From Micromussa lordhowensis (lineage: Eukaryota > Cnidaria > Anthozoa > Scleractinia > Lobophylliidae), in contig OZ026607.1 of the NCBI GenBank assembly GCA_964020085.1, positions 18,934,606 through 18,998,605 of the forward strand: a stretch of DNA of 64,000 nt, in the 5' to 3' direction. The position numbers and the translations under genes are program-made. Shown in pieces: positions 33,901-42,200 of the stretch. The stretch's first letter is position 1. Each line of letters opens with the position of its first letter. The notes below the pieces were generated by a model. It was given only the letters and a program-made list of their open reading frames with translations, made no database searches and had not been told where the DNA came from.

Positions 33901-34948
33901 GATATAGGCACTTTAACATCGTTTAGACGAATTAAGCCTGCGTCGCAGTGGCCTCTCCCAGGCGTTCTGTTAGTTGGAGTGCAGCGCAAAAAAAAAAAAA
34001 ATCGGAGCGAGAACAGGAGAGTAGGTTTGGTTTTAGGCGTACGGGCACGTTCGGACTTGAGGGGGGGGGGGGGGAATTGGGGAGCCGTGACATTCTTGCC
34101 CGAAAAATTTACGCAATGATCGAATGCGTGAGTGTGAATCGGGATACAAACGTACTTAAATTGTATTAAAAACAAAAGTGTTCACAATTCCCACATCTAA
34201 TGAAACTGCTATAATTCCAAAAATAGTTATATTGAAAGCTTGCATACTCAGTGAGCTTTATCAATAGTCTCAATCTGAGGAATATCTAAAACTTAAAGTA
34301 ACTAACTAGAAACTTTATTTACGAGTTTTGGAAATCACGCCAACAGAATTAGTTTGCCCGATCCATTAGCGTTTAGCCCAAAAAATAACAATTTCTGTAG
34401 CTGGGGGGGGGGGCTGCAGCCCTTCTCGCACCCCCCCTCCCTCCCCCAGCTCGTACACCTATGGGTCGAGAGTAGCCTTCCTATACCGCGCATTCTCCTC
34501 TTTTCCGTGCGCCACTTTTCGCGCTGCGCCCTAACTAACTGCACGGAAGAGGCTAGCGTAGCAAGGCGGTACCCGTGCGAATAAAAGACTGGCCGCGTGA
34601 GGGTTCCCTCGCACACGTCACCACCCTTCTCCGTCGATTTTGTGCTCTCGTTCCAAGTGTTGCGCGACCAGCGGGCAATAAACTCGTCGTTCGTAGTGTA
34701 ATTTACAGTACTCTTTTGAGGCTAGTGTAGCTCTTCTCTCTAACTGCAGTCATTTTTCTTATATGTAACTTCCAGTTTTGAAAGAGCGACACGACTACAC
34801 GTTACGGGAAGGATATATGGAAAGTAACTACTGGTCTGCGGTCACGTCTCATGTGTCGTATTGGTCGTCATGTGATGTGGCACGATTTATCCTCGATAAC
34901 TGCCTGGATTCAACGCAAGCAGGAGCCCAGCCTATGGACCAGTCTTAA
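21662..34948 (+). CDS. DDHD1-like: DDHD-domain phospholipase A1 (DDHD1/PA-PLA1-like), 12 exons
   Basis: Coding exons are 21662-22043, 23991-24094, 24608-24659, 25122-25256, 25994-26129, 28129-28241, 29548-29654, 30172-30594, 31604-31750, 32270-32555, 33090-33305 and 34776-34948. They sum to 2,274 nt, or 757 residues plus TAA, and every junction is GT-AG with matching phase. Family members hydrolyse phosphatidic acid and phosphatidylinositol to lysophospholipids on cytosolic faces of membranes and mitochondria. Visible domains: a Pro-rich N-terminus, a WWE-like region (VRWFVKEDKKWAPF through YWRGTWF), the FVVHGIGQ strand, the nucleophile motif VAHSLGS with Ser379, and a DDHD domain from residue 485 with NIYHPADPV (Asp531), RHDYTLREG (Asp706), TSHVSYWS (His725) and CDVA (Asp733). 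There is no signal peptide or membrane span. The DDHD1/2/SEC23IP ancestor was split differently in vertebrates; residue patterns favour DDHD1. The 5' extent of exon 1 is the least certain part. Confidence 0.92.
22283..22668. repeat. Inverted-repeat element rich in TTGATCAA motifs
   Basis: The left arm GATCATGTGCACTAAAGTCA is mirrored on the right by an opposing copy ending near 22660 (CCTTTAGTACACATGATTCC). Between them GTTGAC, TTGATCAA and TGTCGATC words alternate for about 250 bp in both orientations. It is a miniature element or a degenerate short-period satellite. Non-coding. Confidence 0.55.
23525..23563. repeat. 39-bp hairpin (19-bp perfect arms, 1-nt loop)
   Basis: GCTCGGCGAACTGAACAAT is followed after one T by its exact reverse complement. 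The same GCTCGGCGAACTGAACAA occurs once, unduplicated, in copy 2 of the host transposon (about 54950), so the hairpin arose by a local inverted duplication in this copy. Confidence 0.85.
23570..23690 (-). mobile_element. Penelope LTR-like fragment with degenerate hammerhead
   Basis: On the minus strand GACGAAGGGCTAACGCTCGA, AACGTTAGCTTCCGAATCTC and a purine-pyrimidine tail match the piece at 24824-24910. The hammerhead core CTGA is TGGA here and the upstream half of stem I is lost, so it is presumably inactive. Confidence 0.55.
23991..24094 (+). CDS. DDHD1-like: DDHD gene exon 2
   Basis: Completes the WWE-like region: the split codon gives YWR|GTWFTGS, then MWQPLSEEDSDQIE. The donor is TTTG|GTGAGT, phase 0. 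Confidence 0.88.
24170..24300 (-). repeat. SINE-like fragment in DDHD intron 2
   Basis: The right half (ATGAAGAGAAGCACTATGAG then AGTAAAA) is the reverse complement of the 'ttactctcac..gtgcctctc' block characteristic of the tRNA-derived SINE that also occurs at 32630-32770. The promoter end is not recognisable, so the copy is partial. Confidence 0.4.
24608..24659 (+). CDS. DDHD1-like: DDHD gene exon 3 (52-bp micro-exon)
   Basis: Encodes GLTVGPVQNDMGLSQQQ between TTTTAAAAG| and |GTAAGA. The 52-nt length moves the frame from phase 0 to phase 1, exactly as exon 4 needs. The peptide corresponds to the variable linker before the FKLS-type strand of DDHD1. Confidence 0.78.
24700..24960 (+). mobile_element. 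Penelope LTR-like fragment in DDHD intron 3
   Basis: Contains a TATATAAA-type box (24793-24799) followed by a hammerhead-like fold and the tail CAATTCACATTATCAACCCA. A second version is embedded in the transposon at 23570-23690. No protein-coding remnant is attached, so this resembles a solo terminal repeat. Confidence 0.6.
24824..24871 (+). ncRNA. Degenerate type I hammerhead ribozyme
   Basis: Stem I pairs GATTCG (24824-24829) perfectly with CGAATC (24866-24871). Stem II pairs GGGC (24840-24843) with GCTC (24848-24851). GAAA lies at 24852-24855 and TGTC ends at the expected cleavage site (24859). The conserved CTGA of the core is ACGA (24832-24835), two changes that should abolish catalysis. 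One A separates core and stem II, as in the other copies. Confidence 0.6.
24986..25095. repeat. (GATT)n microsatellite beside the exon 4 acceptor
   Basis: About 25 tandem GATT/TGAT units with a few variants run to 25095, ending 26 bp before the acceptor TTTAG| of exon 4. A poly-T tract and (TTTG)n follow, so length changes here could shift branch-point spacing. Confidence 0.95.
25122..25256 (+). CDS. DDHD1-like: DDHD gene exon 4
   Basis: Encodes LKLKGFYVEWKDIADVWLYW and VGEKIGFSS, the strand-helix segment that precedes the lipase core in DDHD1. The donor is TTCAG|GTATAA, phase 1. Confidence 0.9.
25994..26129 (+). CDS. DDHD1-like: DDHD gene exon 5
   Basis: Encodes the first strand of the alpha/beta hydrolase core: ISHLVFVVHGIGQLLHMSSI. 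The HG motif supplies the presumed oxyanion region. The donor is GCAGA|GTACGT, phase 2. Confidence 0.92.
26427..26762 (+). mobile_element. Foldback element family F, copy C
   Basis: Almost the full structure of copy B: TTTTTACGATAACGGCAGAA at the left, the GGATCCACTCGGCTATCGCC centre, and CTGACGTCAATTTGTTAA at the right. A 'gatgtcagtttacaatgaat' duplication sits in the left half. The right end abuts the TTAA target of the next element. Confidence 0.8.
26763..27328. mobile_element. piggyBac-like non-autonomous element, 566 bp
   Basis: Inverted termini AGTGGTACT / AGTACCACT are flanked on both sides by TTAA (26759-26762 and 27329-27332), the invariable piggyBac target. The interior has two short ORFs without a DDE domain. 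A second TTAA-flanked element of almost the same length lies in intron 11. Confidence 0.75.
27471..27624. mobile_element. 154-bp miniature inverted-repeat element
   Basis: AGGTCAAAATGAAATTCAGG at the left faces its reverse complement ending ATTTTGACCT at the right. An inner pair, CTAACCCTAAT and ATTAGGGTTA, surrounds the centre. Non-coding. Confidence 0.75.
28129..28241 (+). CDS. DDHD1-like: DDHD gene exon 6
   Basis: Encodes LRRGAATVLSKQF and the conserved VEFIPVEWRSSLKLDE. The acceptor is TTGCCAG| and the donor GAAG|GTGATC, phase 1. Confidence 0.92.
28994..29412 (+). mobile_element. Non-LTR retrotransposon (CR1/L2-type), 3' end
   Basis: An open stretch of 87 codons (28994-29254, stop TGA 29255-29257) ends with the hallmark tail of CR1/L2-group reverse transcriptase proteins: TNFLKRSFRYSGAMLWSNLS, then AKTAQSLADFKHKL. 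It is followed by about 130 bp of 3' UTR, an AATAAAG and a short ATC-rich tail (GTATCATCTATCATCAAC). It is heavily 5'-truncated and lies in DDHD intron 6 in sense orientation. Confidence 0.85.
29548..29654 (+). CDS. DDHD1-like: DDHD gene exon 7
   Basis: Encodes TIDCITPSSVSGLRKVLN and MMDLMYYTSPFYRYE, the highly conserved helix before the nucleophile strand. The donor is GAG|GTAAAT, phase 0. Confidence 0.93.
30172..30594 (+). CDS. DDHD1-like: DDHD gene exon 8 (nucleophile exon)
   Basis: Encodes FCSRNP, GKVSIVAHSLGSVIAYDI with the nucleophile Ser379, and then a long charged helical insertion (residues about 400-480). The first Gly of GxSxG is Ala here, in line with the (S/A)HSLG form of this family. 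The donor is CAAG|GTAAGA, phase 0. Confidence 0.94.
30632..31045. mobile_element. 414-bp miniature element in DDHD intron 8
   Basis: GGGACCTTAAGCAACGACGA on the left matches, inverted, the right end CGTCGTGGTTTGCTGAAGGT. TA flanks both ends (30630-30631, 31046-31047). A separate inverted pair, GATAACGCTATCCAC / CAGTGGATAGCG (30923-30965), is nested inside and is a common marine-invertebrate repeat in its own right. The left end follows exon 8 by 37 bp. Confidence 0.7.
31604..31750 (+). CDS. DDHD1-like: DDHD gene exon 9
   Basis: Begins the DDHD domain: VETLFCVGSPLAVFLALRG, then ICNRLxNIxHPxDPV-type residues with Asp531. The exon is 49 codons, phase 0 at both ends; the donor is GTG|GTAAGA. Confidence 0.95.
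31771..32230. repeat. Minisatellite, about 106-bp unit, 4-5 copies
   Basis: The word GCTGTACAAG recurs at 31788, 31900, 32006, 32112 and 32205, and each unit also has ACCATTCAAATGAAAG and TTGAGCAGTACTTTCAT. Spacings are 112, 106, 106 and 93 bp. The first unit starts just inside intron 9, and the last ends about 40 bp before exon 10. Confidence 0.9.
32270..32555 (+). CDS. DDHD1-like: DDHD gene exon 10
   Basis: Encodes AYRIEPLISGEYANIPPVQL, the second conserved block of the DDHD domain, then a low-complexity acidic and Ser-rich linker (ETSDRPSSPNSDENTEEEEV) that is variable in the family. The donor is ACAG|GTAGGA, phase 1. Confidence 0.93.
32630..32770 (+). repeat. tRNA-derived SINE (V-SINE-like)
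   Basis: Has a pol III B-box-like GGTTCGAGCCC (32656-32666), followed by the conserved block TTGGGCAAGACACTTTACTC and CACCCAGGGGTGTAAATGG. This order is typical of V-SINE-related elements widespread in aquatic animals. It sits in DDHD intron 10. It should not be read as a tRNA gene: no acceptor or anticodon arms are present. Confidence 0.7.
33090..33305 (+). CDS. DDHD1-like: DDHD gene exon 11
   Basis: Encodes the disordered linker with SSKRSGWIASLFGSSKPSTS and a Glu/Lys-rich end. The aromatic SGWIASLFG element resembles the short amphipathic segment in the same place in DDHD1. The acceptor is GTGTTAG| and the donor AAAAG|GTACGT, phase 1. Confidence 0.88.
33351..33912. mobile_element. piggyBac-like palindromic element, 562 bp, in intron 11
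   Basis: Ends AGTGCCCATATCGTC and, inverted, AGTGCCTATATCACC, with TTAA at both flanks (33347-33350, 33913-33916). The inverted symmetry continues through most of the element (GAACTTCTGCG; CAGGCTTGACT; GTTTTACCTCT), so a transcript would fold into a long hairpin. Confidence 0.78.
34776..34948 (+). CDS. DDHD1-like: DDHD gene exon 12 (terminal)
   Basis: Encodes RHDYTLREGYMESNYWSAV, TSHVSYWSSCDVARFIL and a short tail ending in QPMDQS, TAA at 34946-34948. It supplies Asp706, His725 and Asp733 of the DDHD domain. The acceptor is CTTCCAG|. Confidence 0.95.
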
Positions 34949-36770
34949 AATGTTCTTAGGAGTTTACATCAAGAAAATCATGAAACACAGTATTTGAATT
35001 GAGAATTTAAAGATTTCAGGGAATTTTATTGCTGGAAAACCTGAGCGCACGAGTGATTCCGAGATCGTTGGCGTAAACGAGACAAAATTTTATAATAGGT
35101 ACTTTCTAGAAGTTTTATTTTTTCGAACGAGGTCTCAGTCGCTGCCGTAGTTGAGTGTCGTCACGCAAATCTTCTCCGCGTCACGAAACACTTCCTTAAT
35201 AAGCATTACGTGACAACTCTATCAACGAACTTGAAGTGAACTTATAGCTGAAAAGCTACTTCATCTTTCATGGTAAGCCTGAACAAGAATACTTTGTCAA
35301 ATTGTTCTCGGTTTATAGATGAAGAAAGCGTTACTTAAGGCGGCAGTAAACATGAATAGGAGTGAAATGTGAAGTAATATTAAAAGGAAATTGTTATGAT
35401 TAAGATGGATTGGAAGCACTACCAGACAGTTGACCCCCCGGCGCAGCAGAGAGCTTCAGGTTGGTAGGGAACTGTTTGGTATCCGTATACTAATTCTTCA
35501 CTTCAAATTTCTAAATCCATCAAATCTTCTACATTTCACATTTTCCTCAATTTAATTTATCCGTTGAGAAAAAATATCTCTTTCCCAAAGTGCCCAAAAA
35601 TCACCCAAAAATTTACATGAAACAGTGGTTAATGAAATGAGCATAGAGGTTTAGTGTTGCTTGAAACGTGACCGAGATATTGACAGAAAGGCCGTGTTAA
35701 GCGACGTCAAAACAGCCTCCACGTGTACCCCCGCCTTAATGAGTATAAGTAGAACTGTCCTCTAACGCAGCCGTAGTATGGAAATGTCACGCAACGCGCA
35801 CTCTTTGCGTGACGGCACGAAATAATGCTACGAGAGCAGTTGTATTATAAAAACTTTTCTTTATTGAGAGTTTTGACTGGGAATCATTTATTCGGAGGTT
35901 ATTAGTTAAGAAAATATCTCTTTTATGCAAGGAGGTTAATTGAATGACTAGGCAAGAATACGTTGTTGTTGAAAATATATTCAAGGCTGTTCTGTTTTCA
36001 CGGTAAAGTAACCATTTTTATAGACCTACAAGTGTGGTCGAATTAATTCTTACAAGAGGCGACCTAAGAGAAGGAATTCCCACACTTTGCTTGATTTCAA
36101 TGAGAATCCAATTTTGAGTTATATATTTTTAGAAACGAAAGTCGTGAAACTAAACGGTGGAATCAGCCATAAGTGAAAAATTACAGCGTTGTTAAAGAAA
36201 TCTTCGCGTTGGTTATGTCAAACACAATCGTTTTTGCTGCGTGTATATGCGAGTAACGTGTGGACGCGCGAGGGAAACTTCCTCGCGTACGCGAATCCAA
36301 AAAATAGCTCGAGTTGTTTGTGACAAGGGTTCCTCCTCTTATTTCTTACTCTCTTGTTGATAACCAGTACAAATTCTATCAAAATAGATTATTTATAAAT
36401 CCTAACAAGAAATAAATAGATCTTGGTTTTAATGTAAATTTACGACCAGCGTTGGAAAACTTGTTCTGAGAGAACATTGACGAATAGTTGGCTGGCTGGC
36501 TTTTGTTAGTTGCAGACTCCAAGATTGATTCAATAAATATATTGTACACAATGTTCGCTTGGTTCTAATGAATCCCTCGCTGGTATTCTGTAATCTCGTT
36601 TCCATCTATTTTTTTTTTCCACGCCACAAAGAATGGACGAGGTTAGACTGGACAGAAATGACGCCGGGGTCACGATGATACGTGTGCTTGAAATCGAGGC
36701 TCTGTCGTTTTCCGTCAGCCATGCTTGAGAATGAAGACAATGAATGCATCCAGTAATGTTTTTTCTCGTC
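34949..36770. other. Intergenic region between convergent DDHD and FGF-like genes
   Basis: Should hold the 3' UTRs of both genes. A weak ATTAAA signal for the + gene is at 35389-35394, and AAATAAAT lies at about 36413. No further exon was found. Confidence 0.4.
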
Positions 36771-37007
36771 CTAAATTCGACATTTGGCTGAAGGTTTTTG
36801 TTTCTTTTGTCTTGAACAGAGCATTACCGTAAACTGCACAGACTTGTGTTTGAGTTCGGACTTAGAAGCGTTTTTTATTGTGCCGTTTTTCTTCAGAGCA
36901 AGGAACATCATGCTTCGTTTCTTTCTGTAAACTCTTTCTGACCAGAACACCATAAAGCCATTTGAGCGAAGCTCTTGCATTAGCATTGTGTCCGCCTTAT
37001 GGCTCCT
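36771..37007 (-). CDS. FGF-like terminal exon
   Basis: The acceptor is TTTTTCAACAG|AGG (37008). Encodes the cysteine-free strand MQELRSNGFMVFWSERVY, the basic RKKRSMMFLALKKNGTIK with the FGF-like LxKNG turn, and KSVQFTVML near the end. Stop TAG at 36773-36771. Confidence 0.58.
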   Translation of the reverse strand, partial: RSHKADTMLMQELRSNGFMVFWSERVYRKKRSMMFLALKKNGTIKNASKSELKHKSVQFTVMLCSRQKKQKPSAKCRI

Positions 37008-39255
37008 CTGTTGAAAAACGGGCAAAGATCATCACTGATTGTGTTGATGTGGTAAATTCTTTAGACTTATTGAGTCTACGGGCGTGATAACAAGTTGTAA
37101 TATTAAACTGTCATCAAACACCGGCCGGTTGTTCAATGACTTAAAGTTTGGTCGTTTTTTTAACCTAACAGTAAGATTTTTGCTTAGATAAAGGTTAGAT
37201 AACAAGAAATGGATTAAGCAGAAATGAGAAAAGTTTTCACAATTAGCAGAAGGGGAAGATTAACACATCAGACGAAATTAATATTGGATGGGCGTTTCAT
37301 TTCGTTGATTTGAGTCTCCCGGATTGCGGCAGAGTGCAAAAAAAAAAAAAAAAAAAAATTCGAGACCCTTAGCTTCTGGGCGTAAAGCAAATATTGCGTT
37401 TCAGACAATTAGATATATTATCACTTTATCTTCACCCACTTTATAATTTTCACGCTTACTCGATGTCACTTATCTTTCATCTCCTTCAGAACCTTTTTGA
37501 TTAAAAAAAATATATATACATATTTTAAGTTCTTACCATAGTAGTATAGACTTTTCCAGCTTTATTGATAGCAATGAATAATCCTGACCGGACGTTTTTT
37601 ATTCTTATAATACTTGTGCCACATGACTGAAGCTCAAACAGACCTGAAATAGAATTTACACAGGACAATGATATTAATTTCAGAGAAAATTACTCGAGTA
37701 AGTACGAAGAAAACATGGAGGCAAGCGCCAGTTCTGTTGCCAAGTTTGGAGACGGGTTTCGTAAACAACAGGCAGTAAAAACCGCGTGAGAATACCGTGA
37801 CTTGGACCAAGAGTCAATCATTATTATTATTTCATGGGCAGGATGGGTTAGGCAAGATGGCAGTAACCTGCGATCATAAAAAAAAAACGCCTGATCGAAG
37901 GTTAAGATAGCAGTTGATGCAGGCGCCAAGGCTAAGCTGGCATTCGATTTCATTTTCAACTTTGACGGCCAAATTTCAGTGTAGATGTCTGTGTGCATGG
38001 ATGTCACTTACACAGCGAAGTGATTCACTCAGTTCAAAGCCAAATTAAAAATCTGGGGCCCGTTTCTCGAAAGCCCCGGAATCTTTTCGGGCCCGTAAAG
38101 CAATTTTTAGTTCATCTGTAATCTGGAAACGGAGAAGTGTATACGCCTGAAACGTCTTGTGTGAAGAGAACCTCTGTTTATGTTAAGAATACGTGAATAA
38201 AACAGCTCTGTAATCCTAAGCTTCGAGATTTTGCTGTGGCTTTCCGGGTACGAAAACTTTTCGGGACCTTCGAGAAACGGGCCCCAAACGTTCTTACAAC
38301 AATTAACGATTGTAAATGCCGACCCGATTGCCTCAGGACTGCGCTGATACCAGCCTCCTACGCCGGTAGACAGAAAGATTGTGTGATTGCCATTGTTGAA
38401 TACAAGAAATTGTGACGACGATGGTAGACGTCTGAGCGTAGGACGCAATGATCAATACTCTTAATTGATTTGCAGTATATTGCACAGTGCATGAAATTAA
38501 AACTTTCCAGTTGGAAAGTTGACTGACGTGTTTCTGTATCCACACCATTTGGAATAGCGTCTTCACGCAGTTTAATCCGTTGCTTTTTTGACTCGACTCC
38601 AGAAGTCCAGTCCGAAAGCCAAAAGAGGAGGAGCAGGGTTAGGTTTGGGCAAGAGATAAAATCTCTTGGTTTGAGAACAACCTGCAACGGACTAGCATCC
38701 AGTCCAGAGGGGAGAAGCGATGAACCTTTAATGCTATAAAAAACAAGAGTTAGAGAGCCTGTATGAGGTTTAACTAATTGAATTTTTACCGTCAGCTGAG
38801 AAGTGATTGATCTCGCAAACTTATCGATTGCTGAAAAATGAAATGAAACTTGAACTGATAGCTGAAAAATCCCCGAAACTTAAGCAGATAACTAAGCTTC
38901 TGCCAGCCCCATCCAGACCCTTGGGTTACGCTACAACTTAGTTTTCCTTCGGTCGTGGCCATCTACAATATAAACGAATCTACAAGAATTGCTTACATCT
39001 GCGAGTTTGCTGACAGTAAGTGTTATTCACTCCATGCAGTGTACCATTGGATAAAACAGCAAGATGAAATCCCAGTTTACTCCACAAGAGCGCCATTCGT
39101 CGATGTGTTGGCGGCGCGTGTGGGTCACAATTTCCTCGTGTAGTTAGTTTGTATAGCCGGAATCCATTATCGTTCCCTCGCAGCTTTCCTCTCGGCTTAG
39201 CACCGGACAATCTTGTCGTTATAATAATCACTAAGAGTATCTGGCGGAATAACAA
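36771..39255 (-). CDS. Divergent fibroblast growth factor-like gene, 3 exons
   Basis: Exons on the minus strand are 39255-38997, a probable middle exon 38596-~38404, and ~37007-36771. FGFs are secreted beta-trefoil ligands for receptor tyrosine kinases. Exon 1 gives a signal peptide (MLFRQILLVIIITTRLSGA) and the first trefoil hairpin WSKLGFHLAVLSNGTLHGV, matching the 'GFxLxxxPDGxVxG' region of FGFs. The last exon gives MQELRSNGFMVFWSE and the signature FLALKKNGTIKNAS, then VQF, the C-terminal strand pair. The exon 1/2 boundary falls where FGF genes have their first intron, phase 1. The middle exon is poorly conserved and its 3' splice pairing is not settled. Divergence is high; an FGF-like secreted ligand is the best reading, a pseudogene is possible. 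Confidence 0.55.
37339..37360. repeat. Poly-A tract inside the FGF-like intron
   Basis: About 21 consecutive A residues after GAGTGC. It is an unstable homopolymer or the tail of a lost retroposon; no adjacent body is recognisable. Confidence 0.8.
38054..38286. mobile_element. 233-bp miniature element (TGGGGCCCGTTTCTCGA ends)
   Basis: TGGGGCCCGTTTCTCGAAAG at the left is matched inverted by CTTCGAGAAACGGGCCCCA at the right, with a second inner inverted pair around CTTTTCGGG. It is a non-autonomous element of uncertain superfamily and lies in the second intron of the FGF-like gene. Confidence 0.8.
38404..38596 (-). CDS. FGF-like middle exon (provisional)
   Basis: A pyrimidine-rich tract precedes the acceptor CTGGAG|TC at 38597. 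The reading frame continues exon 1 in phase 1 and gives a basic insertion, then TFQLESFNFMHCAIYCKSIK, which can be aligned to the 'LxLxSxxxxxVxIxGxxS' strands of FGFs. The donor is uncertain: TT|GTATTC at 38404 would pair with an acceptor at 37003, but GAC|GTCTAC at 38430 is also possible. Confidence 0.4.
38997..39255 (-). CDS. FGF-like exon 1 (signal peptide and first trefoil hairpin)
   Basis: The start ATG is at 39255. A hydrophobic run at residues 5-15 followed by small residues suggests signal cleavage near residue 19. The domain begins with RRMALLWSKLGFHLAVLSNG. The donor AGAT|GTAAGC at 38997 is strong; a weaker GT lies upstream at GGA|GTGAAT. Confidence 0.58.
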
Positions 39256-42200
39256 AGGCTTAGGATTAGCAAATATGTCTTAGAGACAATTGGTGTCGCT
39301 TACATGCGCGTCTTTTGGAGATGTCGGTAACCACTGTATTTTGTTATGACGTCATTCACGATCAGGAAGTTGACGTCAGTTTGTTAATTTCATTACTTAT
39401 CATGTTACAAAAGGTATTTCCGCTGGATTTTATAGTCAATCAGGAAGCACTTACACTGAGATTTCTTGAAATTTGAAAGAATGCGACGAATCGCCACTAC
39501 TGATGCATGCACGTGGAAAACCCGATAAAACATAGAACTTTTAAGAACGCCGTTCCGTTGGCTTTTCAATTAAAGCTTTTCGGCCAACTGTACTGAAATC
39601 ACTGGTACATTTAGTTTTTCCTCACGTTTGCCGGTACATGCCATAAACGCAAGGGGTTTTTTTAGTTATAGAGGTCACGTGTACAATCAGCTCCAGTTTT
39701 CGTCATTGATTGTGTTGCTGAACTCAGTAGAGTTCCGTTACAATCAATATATCATGATTTGTCAATATATACTTCGATTTCTGCTAACACGTGCGATACA
39801 AATACTGTGACCAAGCTTCTCAAACAACAAAGTCGTGGAGTTCTTGAAAGAAACCAGCATATTAATCAACTGTTATTTCATTGATGGCTAAAAAAAGTTG
39901 AAATGTTCTTTTCGTTTATTACAAGAAATTAGACTTGAGGGAAAACTTGCTTAAGTGTTTTTTTTTTTTTTAGGAAAATGATGTTGGCCCTAAATGTTTT
40001 GTCTGAAAGAAAGATGCAGCGAGCAATATCCGCGGGGACTTCTAAATTTTACTTCTATTTTTTCGTCTCGTTGTTGAGCCTTACATGTAATAGGTGTTAC
40101 ACAGAAAAGATATAAATTTAATTGCGCTTAGCTAATCCAAATACGGACTATTTTTCACGGTGTAATGGTATAATACGATGCTCTGAGCTGAGCGTTTCTT
40201 CCCCGGCTTTATACTGCAGAGTTTCCTGATTTGAAAGATGGGTTTCCCTCAGTTACTTTAACCTTTGAAATGACGAAGCAGTTATACTCTTATCATGCTG
40301 TTAAGTTCTTATACAAGGGCCTTCAGTTTTTGCTTCAAGAATATTGGGGCATTGGTTTGAGTGCAATACTCGTACACTTCTGTTTAATTTCACCGCACTT
40401 GGTAAATAGCATTTCTTAGTGCTTCAGGCGCTGGTTAGCGACCCAGGATTGAAATTCCACAATTCATCGCAGACTTTTTTAACAGTGGTATTATTCACTA
40501 ATTTAACGTAAACGCTCCTCATATCACTGCAATCGTGAAATAATTGTTGATTTAAAGTTTTCCACTTTGAATTAACTTACCATTTTCCACTCCATTTGTT
40601 TTCTGAGACCTAAACAAGTTGAAATCTTGTCGTTGCTTCCGAGATCGTCTCTCTAAGCTTGCCCAGACAAACTGCCCTTGCCAGGTCGCCTCCGATGTGA
40701 TTTAAACCAAGCCATTACCTCATTCGGGTGTGTAACTACACTACATGAAATAAAACAAAAGATTTAAAAAAATTTCGGGGTTTTTGTATGCATACTTTAC
40801 ACTTCCCCCGGGAAGCTTTTAGTTGACGTGTTTTTGTGTTTTTTTCCTTTTAAAAGCTCACAAAGAACACACGAAATATTTCATTTTGCCGAAAATTGCA
40901 AAGCGATTCTTTCATTGAACTTTAGCTCTTTAGTTTGTGAAATGAAAGGCTTTTTGTTGTTCGACGCGAAATGACACGGTCTATGGAGCTCGCGGTAAAG
41001 ACTCCAGTATTAGCAATAGTTGTTTACATGGCCGCTGTGTTTACAAACATCAACCCAGAAGAGAGTAACTTCAACTTTGTCAATCCATAGAACAAGTCAA
41101 ATCAATTTTTGAACATTGCACCGTAATCCAGTTACAGCGATATACAAAACTTCGTTACATTGTAAGGAGAAAATAAGCAAGTAGGACAGATAATTAATTA
41201 CCACTATTATAAGTCTATTAGCGATAGCATCAATCCTTAAATAAGTACGTAAATTCGATTCTACTCACTTCCTTTCTCCACATACTTCGTACATTACACA
41301 AGTCCTTACCTCGGCAATCCACTTACCGAAAAAACACTTATTTTCCTAACAGCTGTGATCATAAAAGATAAGATGATCAAAGCATTCCATAACAGTCCGA
41401 TAAAACCCCAGTCAACAGCCTTAAAGCCAGTAAGCCTTTGAGTGACCGCTTTTCGCGACTCACTTGCACATTTCCAGCAGTGAAGTGTTTTGGGAATGAC
41501 GACAAACGCGCTATAACCGCGCCAATAAAAGCTCTCCGGAAGTCGATGATGACAATATAACGCTTCTGCGGTAAACAAATTATTGGTTTTTCTATTGTTG
41601 ATATAAACGGATTAAGCACGTCGCTCGCCGTGTTATCGCCGACTTTGTTTGATGTTGTACAATAGTAGCGGTTTTTAATGGAGGTTAACACGAGGCTGGT
41701 CTGGTGAAGTGGATATTTCGTGGTAAAGCTATTGTGCAAGTAGCTGCTTTGTCGGTATTCTGTTAAAGCGGAGAGTCTTTGAGCATTTTAATTACGATAT
41801 TGTTTACTTCTCAGGCTAAGTTGCCTCTTTATACCAGTCTGATCTTCAAGAACGAAAACAAAATCTTTCTTAACATACCGTCCAGTTGCATTTATTCCAA
41901 AGAAAAGCTTGTGTGCTGAGAAGACCCTATTTTAACTTCAGACAGTTCTAATAGAATGACGGGCGTAATGCAATTATAATAAACGGCTATAATAGACAAA
42001 TACCGCTGCGCTTAAGACCCACGCAAAATATGACCTAAGGTCGGTAAATATGTGTGTTATTTACCTTTAAATAACTCGTTGTTTGGAGAGGAAAGTAAAT
42101 TTTATTGAAAGTAAAATAACCACTGCCCGACAAAACTTAAGAAAGTAAAGAAAAAATTAGTAGCGGATTCTGTGATAAACATAATTCTGCATTTTAGTGG

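Noticed and set aside
33855..34175. Overlapping ORFs on both strands beside exon 12
   Set aside because: They cover poly-A and poly-G tracts and the end of the TTAA element; the real exon starts at 34776.
38107..38566. Alternative frames of the FGF-like middle exon
   Set aside because: They overlap the miniature element at 38054-38286 or lack a phase-compatible acceptor.
41306..41739. Minus-strand ORFs with a hydrophobic run and a good GTAAGT donor, considered as an upstream FGF exon
   Set aside because: Frames conflict, no start context or homology stands out, and no partner acceptor is evident; left as a remark only.
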